A stretch of 10,723 nt of DNA from Candidatus Peregrinibacteria bacterium (GCA_014729615.1 WJJQ01000132.1:1-10723), one strand, 5' to 3'; shown: positions 1-7,602, counted from the first letter of the stretch. The notes: a model not told the origin generated them from the letters alone. Numbers and translations are program-made.

Positions 1-1
1 G

Positions 2-2149
2 GAAAAGAAAATAAAAGAGCTGAATGTAACCGTTGAAGACAAAAATCATAAGCTGGTTCAGCTGGTGCAAAAATTTGAACAGCTGAAAAGCAGATACGAC
101 CAAAAAGAAGAGCTTTTGATCAGCCTTAAGAACGAACTGCGCGAAAAAGAAGAAAAAAATAGCCTCTTAAGAGAGCACGTCTTAAATAAAGAAAATCTAT
201 TGGAAAAACAGTCAGATGAAATACTAACTTTGAAACAGCGACTGCAGGAAGTTGAAATTGAGTTGCATAATCATCACGTTGAACTGATTAAAGTGATTAA
301 TTCAAGAGCCTGGAAAGCGATTATGACTTACGGGAAAATCAAGAACACCTTAATCACAAAACCGGTTGCAAACTTAAAAAAAGGCACAAAAATACTTTTT
401 AATTTTGGGCCGAAAGAATTTGGCAGACGTGTTTTGAAAAAAATTAAGTCTAAACGCAACATAGATTTTGAGAATGATTTTAAAAAATACATAGCGTTAA
501 ACAGTCCGACATCGACCGATTTTATTCTGTCTCAAAAAGATATTGCCAATTGGGAATACAAACCCGTGGTCAGTTTAATTGTGCCCGTATACAACGTTGA
601 AAATGAATTTTTGAAAAAGATGCTGCATTCGGTGCAAAAGCAATGGTATGACAAATGGGAATTATGCGTTTGCGATGATGGGTCGACAATGGAGCATATT
701 AAGCCGACCTTAAGAAAAATGGAATCTTTGGATTCACGAGTTAAAGTTTTTTTTAGAAAACAAAACGGAGGGATTGTTAAGGCATCGAATGACGCGTTGA
801 AACTTGCTTCCGGGGCGTATGTCGGTTTTTTGGATAATGATGACGAGTTGGCGCCCGAAGCACTTTATGAGGTAGTGAAGACTTTGCAGGAAAAGAAATA
901 TGATTTGATATATTCGGATGAAGATAAAATGAGTATTGCGGGCGAGCGAAGCGAGCCTTATTTTAAGCCGGAATATAGTCCCGATTTATTACTTTCAACA
1001 AATTATATTAATCACTTTTCTGTATATCGAAAAAAATTAATAGATGAATTGAAAGGATTAAGAGAAGGTTATGAAGGAAGTCAGGATTACGATTTACTAC
1101 TCAGATTCACGGAAAAAACCAACGCCATTAAGCATATACCGAAAATTCTTTATCACTGGCGAAAAGTTCCCGGATCGGCCGCCGAATCTATAAACGCAAA
1201 ACCGATTGCATGGGTTTCCGCGAAAAAAGCACTGAATGAAGCCTTAAAACGACGTGAAATAAAAGGCGAAGTTTTAGATGGGTTTTGGACCGGATCATTT
1301 AGAGTTAAACGTGAAATCAAGGGCAGTCCAAGGGTCAGCATTATCATCCCCTTTAAAGACAAAACCAATCTGCTCAAAAGGGCATTAAGCAGCATTTTTG
1401 AAAAAACCAAGTATGAAAATTTCGAAATTTTATTGGTAAATAATGCAAGTGAAACACTTGAAATGGAGGAATACCTGAAATCAATAAAACATTCGAATGT
1501 GAAAATTATAGAATTTCAGGGAGAGTTTAACTATTCGGCTATCAACAATTTGGCCGCGATTCACGCCACCGGCGAAATTTTATTGTTATTGAACAATGAC
1601 GTCGAAGTGATTCAAAGCGACTGGCTGGAAGCTATGCTTGAACATGCCGTCAGGCCCGATGTCGGCGCGGTCGGCCCCAAGCTTTTATACCCCAATAACA
1701 CTGTGCAGCATGCCGGCGCGGTCATCGGCTTAATGGGCTTGGCAAATCATTCTTTTTATAAATATGCCGGTGATGACCATGGTTATTATGGCTTGGCGAA
1801 CGCTATCAGAAATGTGAGCGCTGTAACCGGCGCTTGCTTAATGACAAGAAAAGATGTTTTTCTTAAGCTGGGCGGCCTTGATCAAAATAATTTGAAAGTG
1901 GGATTCAATGACATGGATTATTGCCTTCGTTTAAGGGAAAAAGGTTATTCTATTATTTACACTCCATACGCGAAACTTTATCATCATGAACACGCGACCC
2001 GAGGCAAAAAAATCGATCCCGAAGAAGTGAAATTTTTTCAAAGAAAACATAGAGCTATCCTAAAAAACGGCGACCCATATTACAATCCAAACCTAACATT
2101 GGAAAGAATGGATTATAGTTTACGCATAAGTGATTCAATCCAAGGCTAA
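2..2149 (+). CDS. Coiled-coil protein with two GT2 glycosyltransferase domains, 5' end cut by window
   Basis: Likely transfers sugars from nucleotide-sugar donors onto a surface glycan at the cytoplasmic face of the membrane. The frame is open from base 2, so the gene begins upstream; the GTG at 65 is only an internal codon. Residues below count from that GTG. Residues 1-75 and the 21 codons before them are Lys/Glu/Leu-rich coiled coil. A linker (73-100) contains an INSRAWK segment. GT2 domain A (about 167-365) shows VSLIVPVYN, CDDGS, the metal-binding LDNDD (256-260) and SQDYDLLLR (339-347). Domain B (about 422-650) shows VSIIIPFKD, LLNND (508-512), NDMDYCLRLREKGY and YHHEHATRG (639-647). 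Both domains keep their acidic motifs, so both may be active. Donor and acceptor cannot be read from sequence. Tandem GT2 proteins with a coiled coil are known from O-antigen and rhamnan-type clusters. The stop overlaps the end of ahcY by 4 bp. Confidence 0.9.
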   Translation, partial: EKKIKELNVTVEDKNHKLVQLVQKFEQLKSRYDQKEELLISLKNELREKEEKNSLLREHVLNKENLLEKQSDEILTLKQRLQEVEIELHNHHVELIKVINSRAWKAIMTYGKIKNTLITKPVANLKKGTKILFNFGPKEFGRRVLKKIKSKRNIDFENDFKKYIALNSPTSTDFILSQKDIANWEYKPVVSLIVPVYNVENEFLKKMLHSVQKQWYDKWELCVCDDGSTMEHIKPTLRKMESLDSRVKVFFRKQNGGIVKASNDALKLASGAYVGFLDNDDELAPEALYEVVKTLQEKKYDLIYSDEDKMSIAGERSEPYFKPEYSPDLLLSTNYINHFSVYRKKLIDELKGLREGYEGSQDYDLLLRFTEKTNAIKHIPKILYHWRKVPGSAAESINAKPIAWVSAKKALNEALKRREIKGEVLDGFWTGSFRVKREIKGSPRVSIIIPFKDKTNLLKRALSSIFEKTKYENFEILLVNNASETLEMEEYLKSIKHSNVKIIEFQGEFNYSAINNLAAIHATGEILLLLNNDVEVIQSDWLEAMLEHAVRPDVGAVGPKLLYPNNTVQHAGAVIGLMGLANHSFYKYAGDDHGYYGLANAIRNVSAVTGACLMTRKDVFLKLGGLDQNNLKVGFNDMDYCLRLREKGYSIIYTPYAKLYHHEHATRGKKIDPEEVKFFQRKHRAILKNGDPYYNPNLTLERMDYSLRISDSIQG

Positions 2150-3399
2150 GTTCCTTCCTGCCAACTTCCCAAATAATTTTTTTGCTTGTCGGTCAGTTTA
2201 TCAATCTTTACTCCCATTGCCTGCAATTGTAATTTAGATATTTTTTCATCAACACTTGAAGGTAGAAAGTGAACACCCGCGGACAATTTAGAAGCATTTT
2301 TAACAAGGAAATCCACCGCCAAAAACTGGCCGCAAAACGACATGGACATAACTTCACTCGGATGCCCTTCCGCCGCCGCCAGATTCGCCAGTCGCCCTTC
2401 AGCTATAACGAAAATACTTTTATTGGCACTAATTACAAATTCATCAAAAAACGGTCGTACCGCCACTTTCTTTTTTGACATTTTTGTGAGACCCGTAACG
2501 TCAACTTCAATATCAAAGTGACCGCTATTAGCAACAATTGCGCCGTCTTTCATTCTGCGGAAATGTTCCATGCGAATCACTTCGCAATTACCTGTAACTG
2601 TTAAAAACAAATCACCAAAAGGTGCGGCCTTTTCCATTGGCATTACATCGAACCCATCCATCTTGGCCTGCAAGGCTCTGAAAGGATCAACCTCCGTTAC
2701 AATCACTTTCGCGCCCATTCCTTTCGATCTAAGGGCGAATCCCTTTCCACATGAACCGTATCCCGCCACCACGACGGTTTTGCCCGCTATCAGCATATTT
2801 GAAGCTCTCAATATGCCATCAATGGTTGATTGCCCCGTTCCGTAATAATTATCCATCAAATGTTTTGTGTCGTTGTCGTTCACGGCTATTACCGGATATT
2901 CCAATTTGCCTTCTTTTTCCATGGCTTTTAATCGGATAATCCCCGTAGTTGTTTCTTCACATCCACCAATAATATTTTTCAATAAACCGCGTCTGTTTAA
3001 ATGGATTTCCGTAACCAAATCGCATCCGTCATCAATTGTTATTGTCGGTTTGAAATCCAAAACTTTCTTTAAATATTTGTAATAATCCTTTTTGGATTCC
3101 CCTTTGTATCCCCATACATCAGCCCCGTCTTTAATCAGTGCGGCGGCCACGTCATCTTGCGTTGAAAGGGGATTACACGACGCTATTGAAACCTTTGCTC
3201 CCGCGTCCATAAAAGTTCTAACCAAAACTCCGGTTTCTTTTGTTATATGCAAAGCCATTCCAATACGTTGGCCCTTGAAAGGTTTGGTTTTTTTGTACTG
3301 GTTGCGCAAAGCCATTAAAGCTTTCATGTTACGTTCGGCCAAAGCCAGGTTTTTTTTACCCTGCTCCGCAAGACCCTTTTTTTGCAATTGTTTGATCAT
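2146..3399 (-). CDS. ahcY: Adenosylhomocysteinase (S-adenosylhomocysteine hydrolase)
   Basis: Cytosolic NAD-dependent enzyme that reversibly splits S-adenosylhomocysteine, the inhibitory by-product of SAM-dependent methylation, into adenosine and homocysteine. Visible family features: HITKET with H51, SCNPLSTQDD (74-83), TIDDGCDLV (121-129), CEETTTG (147-153), the catalytic pair K179/D183 in NDTKHLMDN, the NAD-binding GYGSCGKG (213-220), GHFDIEVD (293-300) and AEGRLANLAAAEGHPSEVMS (333-352). At 417 residues it ends in YLGSWQEGT and lacks the KPDHYRY tail of the longer bacterial/eukaryotic enzymes. This is the short form seen in archaea and Thermotoga. The N-terminus is a few residues shorter than usual, but the first ATG is well placed: it shares ATGA with the metK stop, pointing to translational coupling. 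Several canonical positions differ (HIT for HMT, HFDIE for HFDNE), so it is a divergent member, though the identity is not in doubt. Confidence 0.95.
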   Translation of the reverse strand: MIKQLQKKGLAEQGKKNLALAERNMKALMALRNQYKKTKPFKGQRIGMALHITKETGVLVRTFMDAGAKVSIASCNPLSTQDDVAAALIKDGADVWGYKGESKKDYYKYLKKVLDFKPTITIDDGCDLVTEIHLNRRGLLKNIIGGCEETTTGIIRLKAMEKEGKLEYPVIAVNDNDTKHLMDNYYGTGQSTIDGILRASNMLIAGKTVVVAGYGSCGKGFALRSKGMGAKVIVTEVDPFRALQAKMDGFDVMPMEKAAPFGDLFLTVTGNCEVIRMEHFRRMKDGAIVANSGHFDIEVDVTGLTKMSKKKVAVRPFFDEFVISANKSIFVIAEGRLANLAAAEGHPSEVMSMSFCGQFLAVDFLVKNASKLSAGVHFLPSSVDEKISKLQLQAMGVKIDKLTDKQKNYLGSWQEGT

Positions 3400-4532
3400 T
3401 GTAATAATTCTTTTAATTGATTAACTTTGTCGGTTTTTTCCCATGGAAAATTTTCATTCAATCTTCCAAAATGACCGTACGCGGCCGTTTTTTTATAAAT
3501 GGGTTGCCTTAAATCCAGCTCTTTCATTATTCCGGCCGGAGTGAAGTCAAAAATATCTTTCACTTTTTCCGCGATAGCATCATCCGCGATTTTGCCCGTG
3601 CCAAAAGTATTAACATAAATTGAAACAGGTTCGGCAACGCCAATCGCATATGCGATCTGAACCTCGCATTTGTCCGCCAAGCCTGCCGCTACAATGTTTT
3701 TGGCTGCGTACCTGGCATAATAAGCACCGCTTCTGTCCACTTTGGAAGGATCCTTGCCTGAAAAACATCCTCCCCCGTGATGACCCATACCACCGTACGT
3801 ATCTACGATTATTTTTCTTCCGGTCAGGCCCGCGTCACCGGGTGGGCCTCCAATAATAAATTGACCTGTCGGGTTAATATGAAAAACAGTTTCATCATCC
3901 AGCCAGTTTTTACAAATAGGCTTAATAATTTTTTCTATCAAATCTTCACGAATTTGTTCTTGTGTAACATCGGGGCTATGTTGCGTCGAAATGACAATTG
4001 CAGACACGCGCACCGGTTTATCGTTTTCATATTGAACAGTGACCTGGCTTTTTCCATCGGGTCTCAAATATTTAAGGGTACCGTTTTTCCTTAATTCAGC
4101 CAATTTTTGCGTAATTTTATGAGCGAGAGAAATCGGTAATGGCATTAATTCTTCCGTTTCATTGGATGCAAAACCGAACATCAAACCTTGATCACCCGCG
4201 CCCCCCGTATCAACCCCCATGGCAATGTCGGGGCTTTGTTCGTCGATACTGGTTAAAACGGCGCATGCTTGCGAATCAAAACCGTAAGTCGCGTCATCAT
4301 ACCCTATTTCCTTTAAAGTCTGACGAGCAATTTTGGGCATATCCACATAACATTTGGTCGATATTTCGCCGGCAATCAAAACAAGTCCCGTTGTAACAAC
4401 CGTTTCACAAGCCACTCTTCCATACGGATCATTTTTTAATATTTCATCCAAAATGGCATCGGAAATCTGATCCGCTATTTTATCGGGATGCCCTTCAGTA
4501 ACCGATTCTGATGTAAACAAATATTTACTCAT
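3396..4532 (-). CDS. metK: S-adenosylmethionine synthetase (methionine adenosyltransferase)
   Basis: Makes S-adenosylmethionine from ATP and methionine in the cytosol, releasing phosphate and pyrophosphate. The 378 residues match the usual bacterial length of about 380-395. Key motifs: TSESVTEGHPDKIADQISD with H15 and D17, the nucleotide-binding GAGDQGLMFG (111-120), DGKSQVTVQY, the phosphate-binding GGGCFSGKDP (253-262) and VDRSGAYYARY. The phosphate loop has Cys where most homologues have Ala. An in-frame GTG at 4589 would add 19 residues, but family alignment starts at MSKYLFTSES, so ATG 4532 is chosen. No Shine-Dalgarno sequence precedes it. It is first in an operon with ahcY: its TGA lies in the ATGA of the ahcY start. 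The leader from the divergent region is too short for a known SAM riboswitch. Confidence 0.97.
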   Translation of the reverse strand: MSKYLFTSESVTEGHPDKIADQISDAILDEILKNDPYGRVACETVVTTGLVLIAGEISTKCYVDMPKIARQTLKEIGYDDATYGFDSQACAVLTSIDEQSPDIAMGVDTGGAGDQGLMFGFASNETEELMPLPISLAHKITQKLAELRKNGTLKYLRPDGKSQVTVQYENDKPVRVSAIVISTQHSPDVTQEQIREDLIEKIIKPICKNWLDDETVFHINPTGQFIIGGPPGDAGLTGRKIIVDTYGGMGHHGGGCFSGKDPSKVDRSGAYYARYAAKNIVAAGLADKCEVQIAYAIGVAEPVSIYVNTFGTGKIADDAIAEKVKDIFDFTPAGIMKELDLRQPIYKKTAAYGHFGRLNENFPWEKTDKVNQLKELLQ

Positions 4533-4584
4533 TGCTAGTATTTTGATTATTCTTGGCGGCACATAACCGAACGTGGAAGCATAA

Positions 4585-4613
4585 TACACATTATTTGTTT
4601 TTTACGCTATACT
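4585..4613 (+). promoter_or_regulatory. Candidate sigma-70 type promoter for the GT2-ligase operon
   Basis: A -35-like TACACA (4585-4590, 4 of 6 consensus bases), a 17-bp spacer and a -10-like TATACT (4608-4613, 5 of 6) precede the GT2 start. Transcription would begin near 4620 and leave a leader of only about 17 nt, with no Shine-Dalgarno sequence. This is pattern matching by eye in AT-rich DNA; spacing and position are the main support. Confidence 0.4.
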
Positions 4614-4634
4614 GACCCACGAAATTTTTTACGC
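4598..4634 (+). repeat. 10-bp direct repeat TTTTTTACGC flanking the -10 box
   Basis: TTTTTTACGC occurs at 4598-4607 and again at 4625-4634, 27 bp apart start-to-start. The first copy directly abuts the candidate -10 box TATACT, and the second ends 2 nt before the ATG of the GT2 gene. This placement would suit a pair of operator half-sites, but a chance repeat in T-rich intergenic DNA is possible. Confidence 0.45.
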
Positions 4635-4636
4635 AA

Positions 4637-5665
4637 ATGGGAAAAAAAATTACCGCCGTAATCATCAATTACAATACCAAGCATTTACTGGATTCCTGTC
4701 TGGAAAGTCTTTTTAATCAAACAATTGCCGGTGATATAAAAATAATTATTATTGATAACGATTCCTCCGATGATTCCTGCAATTACGTGCAAAATAAATA
4801 TCCGGAAATTACATCCATTTGCAACAAAACCAATATCGGCTATGCTCCCGCGGGTAATCAGGGCATTAATATGGCAAAGACGGAATATGTTATGTTGCTT
4901 AATCCGGACATAAAATTTGAAAATGATTACATGGAACAATGTCTTCAAAAAATGGATGAAGATAAAAAAATTGCCGCAATCGGAGGAAAAATTATGAAAT
5001 ACGATTTTATCAATGACAGCTATACAAACACTATCGATACGGTGGGGATTTTTTGTTACAGAAACCGAAGGTTCATTGATGACGGACAGGGATTGAAAGA
5101 CGAAGGTCAATTCGAGAATGAACACGAAGTATTCGGAATAAGCGGAGCCTGCCCCATTTACAGAGTCTCCGCATTGGAAGACATTAAAATTATGGATGAA
5201 TATCTTGATGAAGACTTTTTTATGTACAAAGAAGACGTGGATATTTCGTGGCGACTCAGATTAAGAGGATGGAAATGCTATTATTATCCGAAAGCGGTTG
5301 CTCATCACGGTCGCGGAACCGGCGTTACAATGCGCTACACCCATTTTGAGGTCGCAAAAAATCGCGGAAAATTAAACAAATTTCAAAAGCATTATTCGTT
5401 TAAAAATCAACGCTTGATGCAGATAAAAAATGAGTTTGCGCAAGGGTTGATTCATGACTTTATACATATTTTTTGGAAAGAACTTTTAATAAGAATTTAC
5501 ATAATTTTTAAGGAACCATATTTAATCAAATCAATTTTTAAAATGTATGGCCAGATTCCTTCCGCTTTAAGAAAAAGGCGAATTATTATGAAAAACAGAA
5601 AAGTAGGATGGAAAGAAATGAAAAAATGGTTATCCTGTAAGCAATCAAATTATATTAAATGGTAG
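4637..5665 (+). CDS. GT2 family glycosyltransferase, WbbL/rhamnosyltransferase-like
   Basis: A GT-A fold inverting glycosyltransferase that probably adds one sugar to a lipid-linked glycan at the inner face of the membrane. The 342 residues begin with the typical strand ITAVIINYN (5-13), followed by IIDNDSSDDS (39-48), TNIGYAPAGNQG (65-76), the metal-binding LNPDI (88-92), GACPIYR, the acidic YKEDVDISWRLRLRGW (197-212) and HHGRGTG (223-229). These motifs are those of the WbbL-like branch, in which many members are rhamnosyltransferases; the sugar is a guess. The last 80 residues are basic and partly hydrophobic and may bind the membrane. ATG 4637 is the only sensible start and has no Shine-Dalgarno sequence. 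The last 7 bp overlap the next gene (ATGGTAG), so the two are probably translationally coupled. Confidence 0.93.
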   Translation: MGKKITAVIINYNTKHLLDSCLESLFNQTIAGDIKIIIIDNDSSDDSCNYVQNKYPEITSICNKTNIGYAPAGNQGINMAKTEYVMLLNPDIKFENDYMEQCLQKMDEDKKIAAIGGKIMKYDFINDSYTNTIDTVGIFCYRNRRFIDDGQGLKDEGQFENEHEVFGISGACPIYRVSALEDIKIMDEYLDEDFFMYKEDVDISWRLRLRGWKCYYYPKAVAHHGRGTGVTMRYTHFEVAKNRGKLNKFQKHYSFKNQRLMQIKNEFAQGLIHDFIHIFWKELLIRIYIIFKEPYLIKSIFKMYGQIPSALRKRRIIMKNRKVGWKEMKKWLSCKQSNYIKW

Positions 5666-7602
5666 AAAACAAAACGCAGAAAACAATTCACAACATAATT
5701 CGCGGGCTACTTATTAGTTTGATATTTTTGGTGCCGGTTACATTCAGTACAAGCTTTCATACCGTTTTTTCCGAACCTAAATTAATTGTTTTAAGATTTA
5801 TTACAGTAGTAATTTTGGGCTTGATTGGCTTGAAGGTTTTTCTGGATAAAAAAATATTCATTAACAAAGGACCAATTCAATGGTTTTTACTGGCAATGCT
5901 GGTTTCAGCTTTCTTAAGTACGGTTTTTTCCGCGTACCCATATTCGAGTTTTTTCGGAAACTACGGCCGATTTATCGGTCTGATTACTTGGATTAATCTT
6001 TTACTTTTGCCATGGCTGTTTTGGAATTATTTAAGCTTAAGGAAGTGGCAAAATTACGCGATTTATACATTTGTAATAACAGGAACCTCACTGGCTATTT
6101 ATGGTATATTGCAATTTTTTGGTATTTTTCAGGAGGCCTTCAATTGGAGCGTTTCTCCTTCAGTCAGGGTTTTTGGCACAATGGGTCACGCCAATCATTT
6201 CGGGGCTTTTTTGGCCACAACAACAGTTGTTTCTTTGTTTTTGATTCTCGCAAACAAAAAGCATTACGTTAAGGCATTACTGATTTTGGGTGTAATATTA
6301 CAAGGCATTACACTTTTTTTAACAGGCAGTCGAGGCGCGCTTTTGGCGCTTTTGGTAGCCGTATTGGTTTGTACAATATTTGTAATCGTCAAGCATTATG
6401 GTGATTTAAAAAAATATTTTTTTCGAATTGTTTTAGCATTATTTTTCGTAGCCACAATTATAGGAGGGGGGCTATATATTTATTCCGATCAAATTTCAAA
6501 AATTCCGACAATACAGAGAACCACGGACACCATAGAATATATAGAGCAAGGATATTTCCCCGATCGCTTCAGTTTTTGGATAAGTACTTATCAAATGTTT
6601 TTAGACAAACCCATTATTGGCCATGGACTGTCCACTTACCGTGATGTTTATAATCAGTATCGCCGCAGAGATTACCGGACACAGGAAAATGACAACATGC
6701 AGGACAGAATAACACCCGAAGCCGCGCATAACGAGTATTTGAATATTCTTGCCACTAAGGGTTTTTTGGGATTCATTACATTCATTACACTTGTAATATA
6801 TGTAATGGCGGGTGTAATGACGGCTGTAATAAAGAGTAAAGAAAGAAAAGAATATTATTATGAAATAGCAATTTTGGGGGCGCTTACCGTTTTTCTCGTT
6901 CAGGTGTTTTTTAGTTTTGGAGTAGTTTCCACATATACCACATTTTTTATTTTTGTGGGTCTTGCCGCATTGCGATTTGAGCACCGGCATAAAATCATTA
7001 CAAAAAAATTGAATTCCATTACACAATTGTTACTTGTAATATTACTGATTTTTGCTGCTTCATATTTGGCTTATTATAGCGTAAAAGAGGCACTGATGGA
7101 CTATTATTACCAGCGATCCGCAAAAGGCCTGGCTGAGTCGAGACCGCATGAGGCAATCACCATGTTAAAAAAGGCATCATTACAGCGACCCGGTGAATAT
7201 TACATCCATAACGAGCTCGCCAACGAAGCAATTAAAGCATCCACCATTGAATGGATGACTGTTACAGATCAGACTCAATTCATTGAAACAGCCCTGTCTG
7301 AGTATCAAATTGCCTTGTCAATTAACGATTCACATCCAAGTACTTTCTATAATTATGGAGTGGCATTGTTGAACGCTTCGGAAACTTATTCATCTCCGCA
7401 ATATTTTAATGACGCTATTGCCAGCTTTGATATGGCATTACAAAAGGCTCCCAATAATCCACTTTATCCATTTCAGATAGGATTAACTCTAACCAAAAAT
7501 GAGCCTGACTTGGCAATTGAGTATTTTGAAAAAGCATTACAAATACAACAGGACTATTTAGATACAAATCTTAGGCTGAAACAACTTAAATCATTAGAAT
7601 AA
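5659..7602 (+). CDS. O-antigen ligase/polymerase-like membrane protein (Wzy_C family) with C-terminal TPR region
   Basis: Integral membrane enzyme that probably transfers or polymerises a lipid-linked glycan on the outer side of the cytoplasmic membrane. About 12-13 hydrophobic segments lie between residues 12 and 472. Family landmarks are FGTMGHANHFGAFL (172-185), LTGSRGALLALL with R225 (the Arg known to matter in WaaL), and a long external loop (about 276-368) carrying GHGLSTYRDVY and PEAAHNEYL, whose H367 matches the functionally important His of WaaL-type ligases. Residues about 475-647 form a soluble TPR-like domain, with clear repeat helices at ALSEYQIALSIN, AIASFDMALQKAPNNPLY and AIEYFEKALQIQ. 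WaaL, Wzy and protein O-oligosaccharyltransferases share this fold, so ligase and polymerase cannot be told apart. It is coupled to the preceding GT2 gene by a 7-bp overlap. The stop lies inside the convergent pgeF gene. Confidence 0.9.
   Translation: MVENKTQKTIHNIIRGLLISLIFLVPVTFSTSFHTVFSEPKLIVLRFITVVILGLIGLKVFLDKKIFINKGPIQWFLLAMLVSAFLSTVFSAYPYSSFFGNYGRFIGLITWINLLLLPWLFWNYLSLRKWQNYAIYTFVITGTSLAIYGILQFFGIFQEAFNWSVSPSVRVFGTMGHANHFGAFLATTTVVSLFLILANKKHYVKALLILGVILQGITLFLTGSRGALLALLVAVLVCTIFVIVKHYGDLKKYFFRIVLALFFVATIIGGGLYIYSDQISKIPTIQRTTDTIEYIEQGYFPDRFSFWISTYQMFLDKPIIGHGLSTYRDVYNQYRRRDYRTQENDNMQDRITPEAAHNEYLNILATKGFLGFITFITLVIYVMAGVMTAVIKSKERKEYYYEIAILGALTVFLVQVFFSFGVVSTYTTFFIFVGLAALRFEHRHKIITKKLNSITQLLLVILLIFAASYLAYYSVKEALMDYYYQRSAKGLAESRPHEAITMLKKASLQRPGEYYIHNELANEAIKASTIEWMTVTDQTQFIETALSEYQIALSINDSHPSTFYNYGVALLNASETYSSPQYFNDAIASFDMALQKAPNNPLYPFQIGLTLTKNEPDLAIEYFEKALQIQQDYLDTNLRLKQLKSLE
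6291..6302. repeat. Perfect 12-bp palindrome TGTAATATTACA
   Basis: The word TGTAAT is followed at once by its reverse complement ATTACA, and a further ATTACA follows at 6307-6312. It lies inside the ligase gene, at codons for Val-Ile-Leu-Gln. An 11-bp partial copy (TGTAATATTAC) occurs at 7035-7045. Its function is unknown; it may reflect codon choice in a membrane helix. Confidence 0.5.
6775..6830. repeat. Cluster of six ATTACA/TGTAAT words in 56 bp
   Basis: ATTACA is at 6775 and 6784; TGTAAT is at 6792, 6801, 6813 and 6825. ATTACACTTGTAAT (6784-6797) forms an inverted repeat with 6-bp arms and a 2-nt centre. The DNA encodes the transmembrane stretch GFITFITLVIYVMAGVMTAVI, so repeated Ile-Thr and Val-Ile/Met codon pairs explain part of it. 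Confidence 0.5.

Larger units (their letters stand above)
4533..4636. promoter_or_regulatory. Divergent intergenic region between metK operon and envelope operon
   Basis: This 104-bp gap separates two gene starts pointing away from each other, so it must hold promoters for both operons unless transcription enters from elsewhere. On the - strand a possible -10, TATTAT (4586-4581), would give a metK leader of about 40 nt, but I find no good -35 for it at 16-18 bp. The + strand promoter is listed separately. The region also contains two copies of TTTTTTACGC. There is no tRNA, terminator hairpin or riboswitch-sized structure. Confidence 0.6.

Noticed and set aside
65..67. GTG as the start of the tandem GT2 gene
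   Set aside because: The same frame is open to the window edge with matching coiled-coil sequence, so this is an internal Val codon.
4533..4586. SAM riboswitch upstream of metK
   Set aside because: The probable leader is about 40 nt, too short for a SAM riboswitch, and no matching helices are visible.
4533..4589. Longer metK starting at GTG 4589
   Set aside because: The extra 19 residues do not resemble MetK, the family begins at MSKYLFTSES, and the extension would fill the divergent promoter region.
4685..5125. 146-residue reading frame on the - strand
   Set aside because: It is a shadow of the GT2 gene, whose motifs are clearly in the + frame.
6601..7026. Cys-rich 141-residue reading frame on the - strand
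   Set aside because: It lies wholly antisense to the conserved ligase gene, has no recognisable domain and no promoter or ribosome site of its own.
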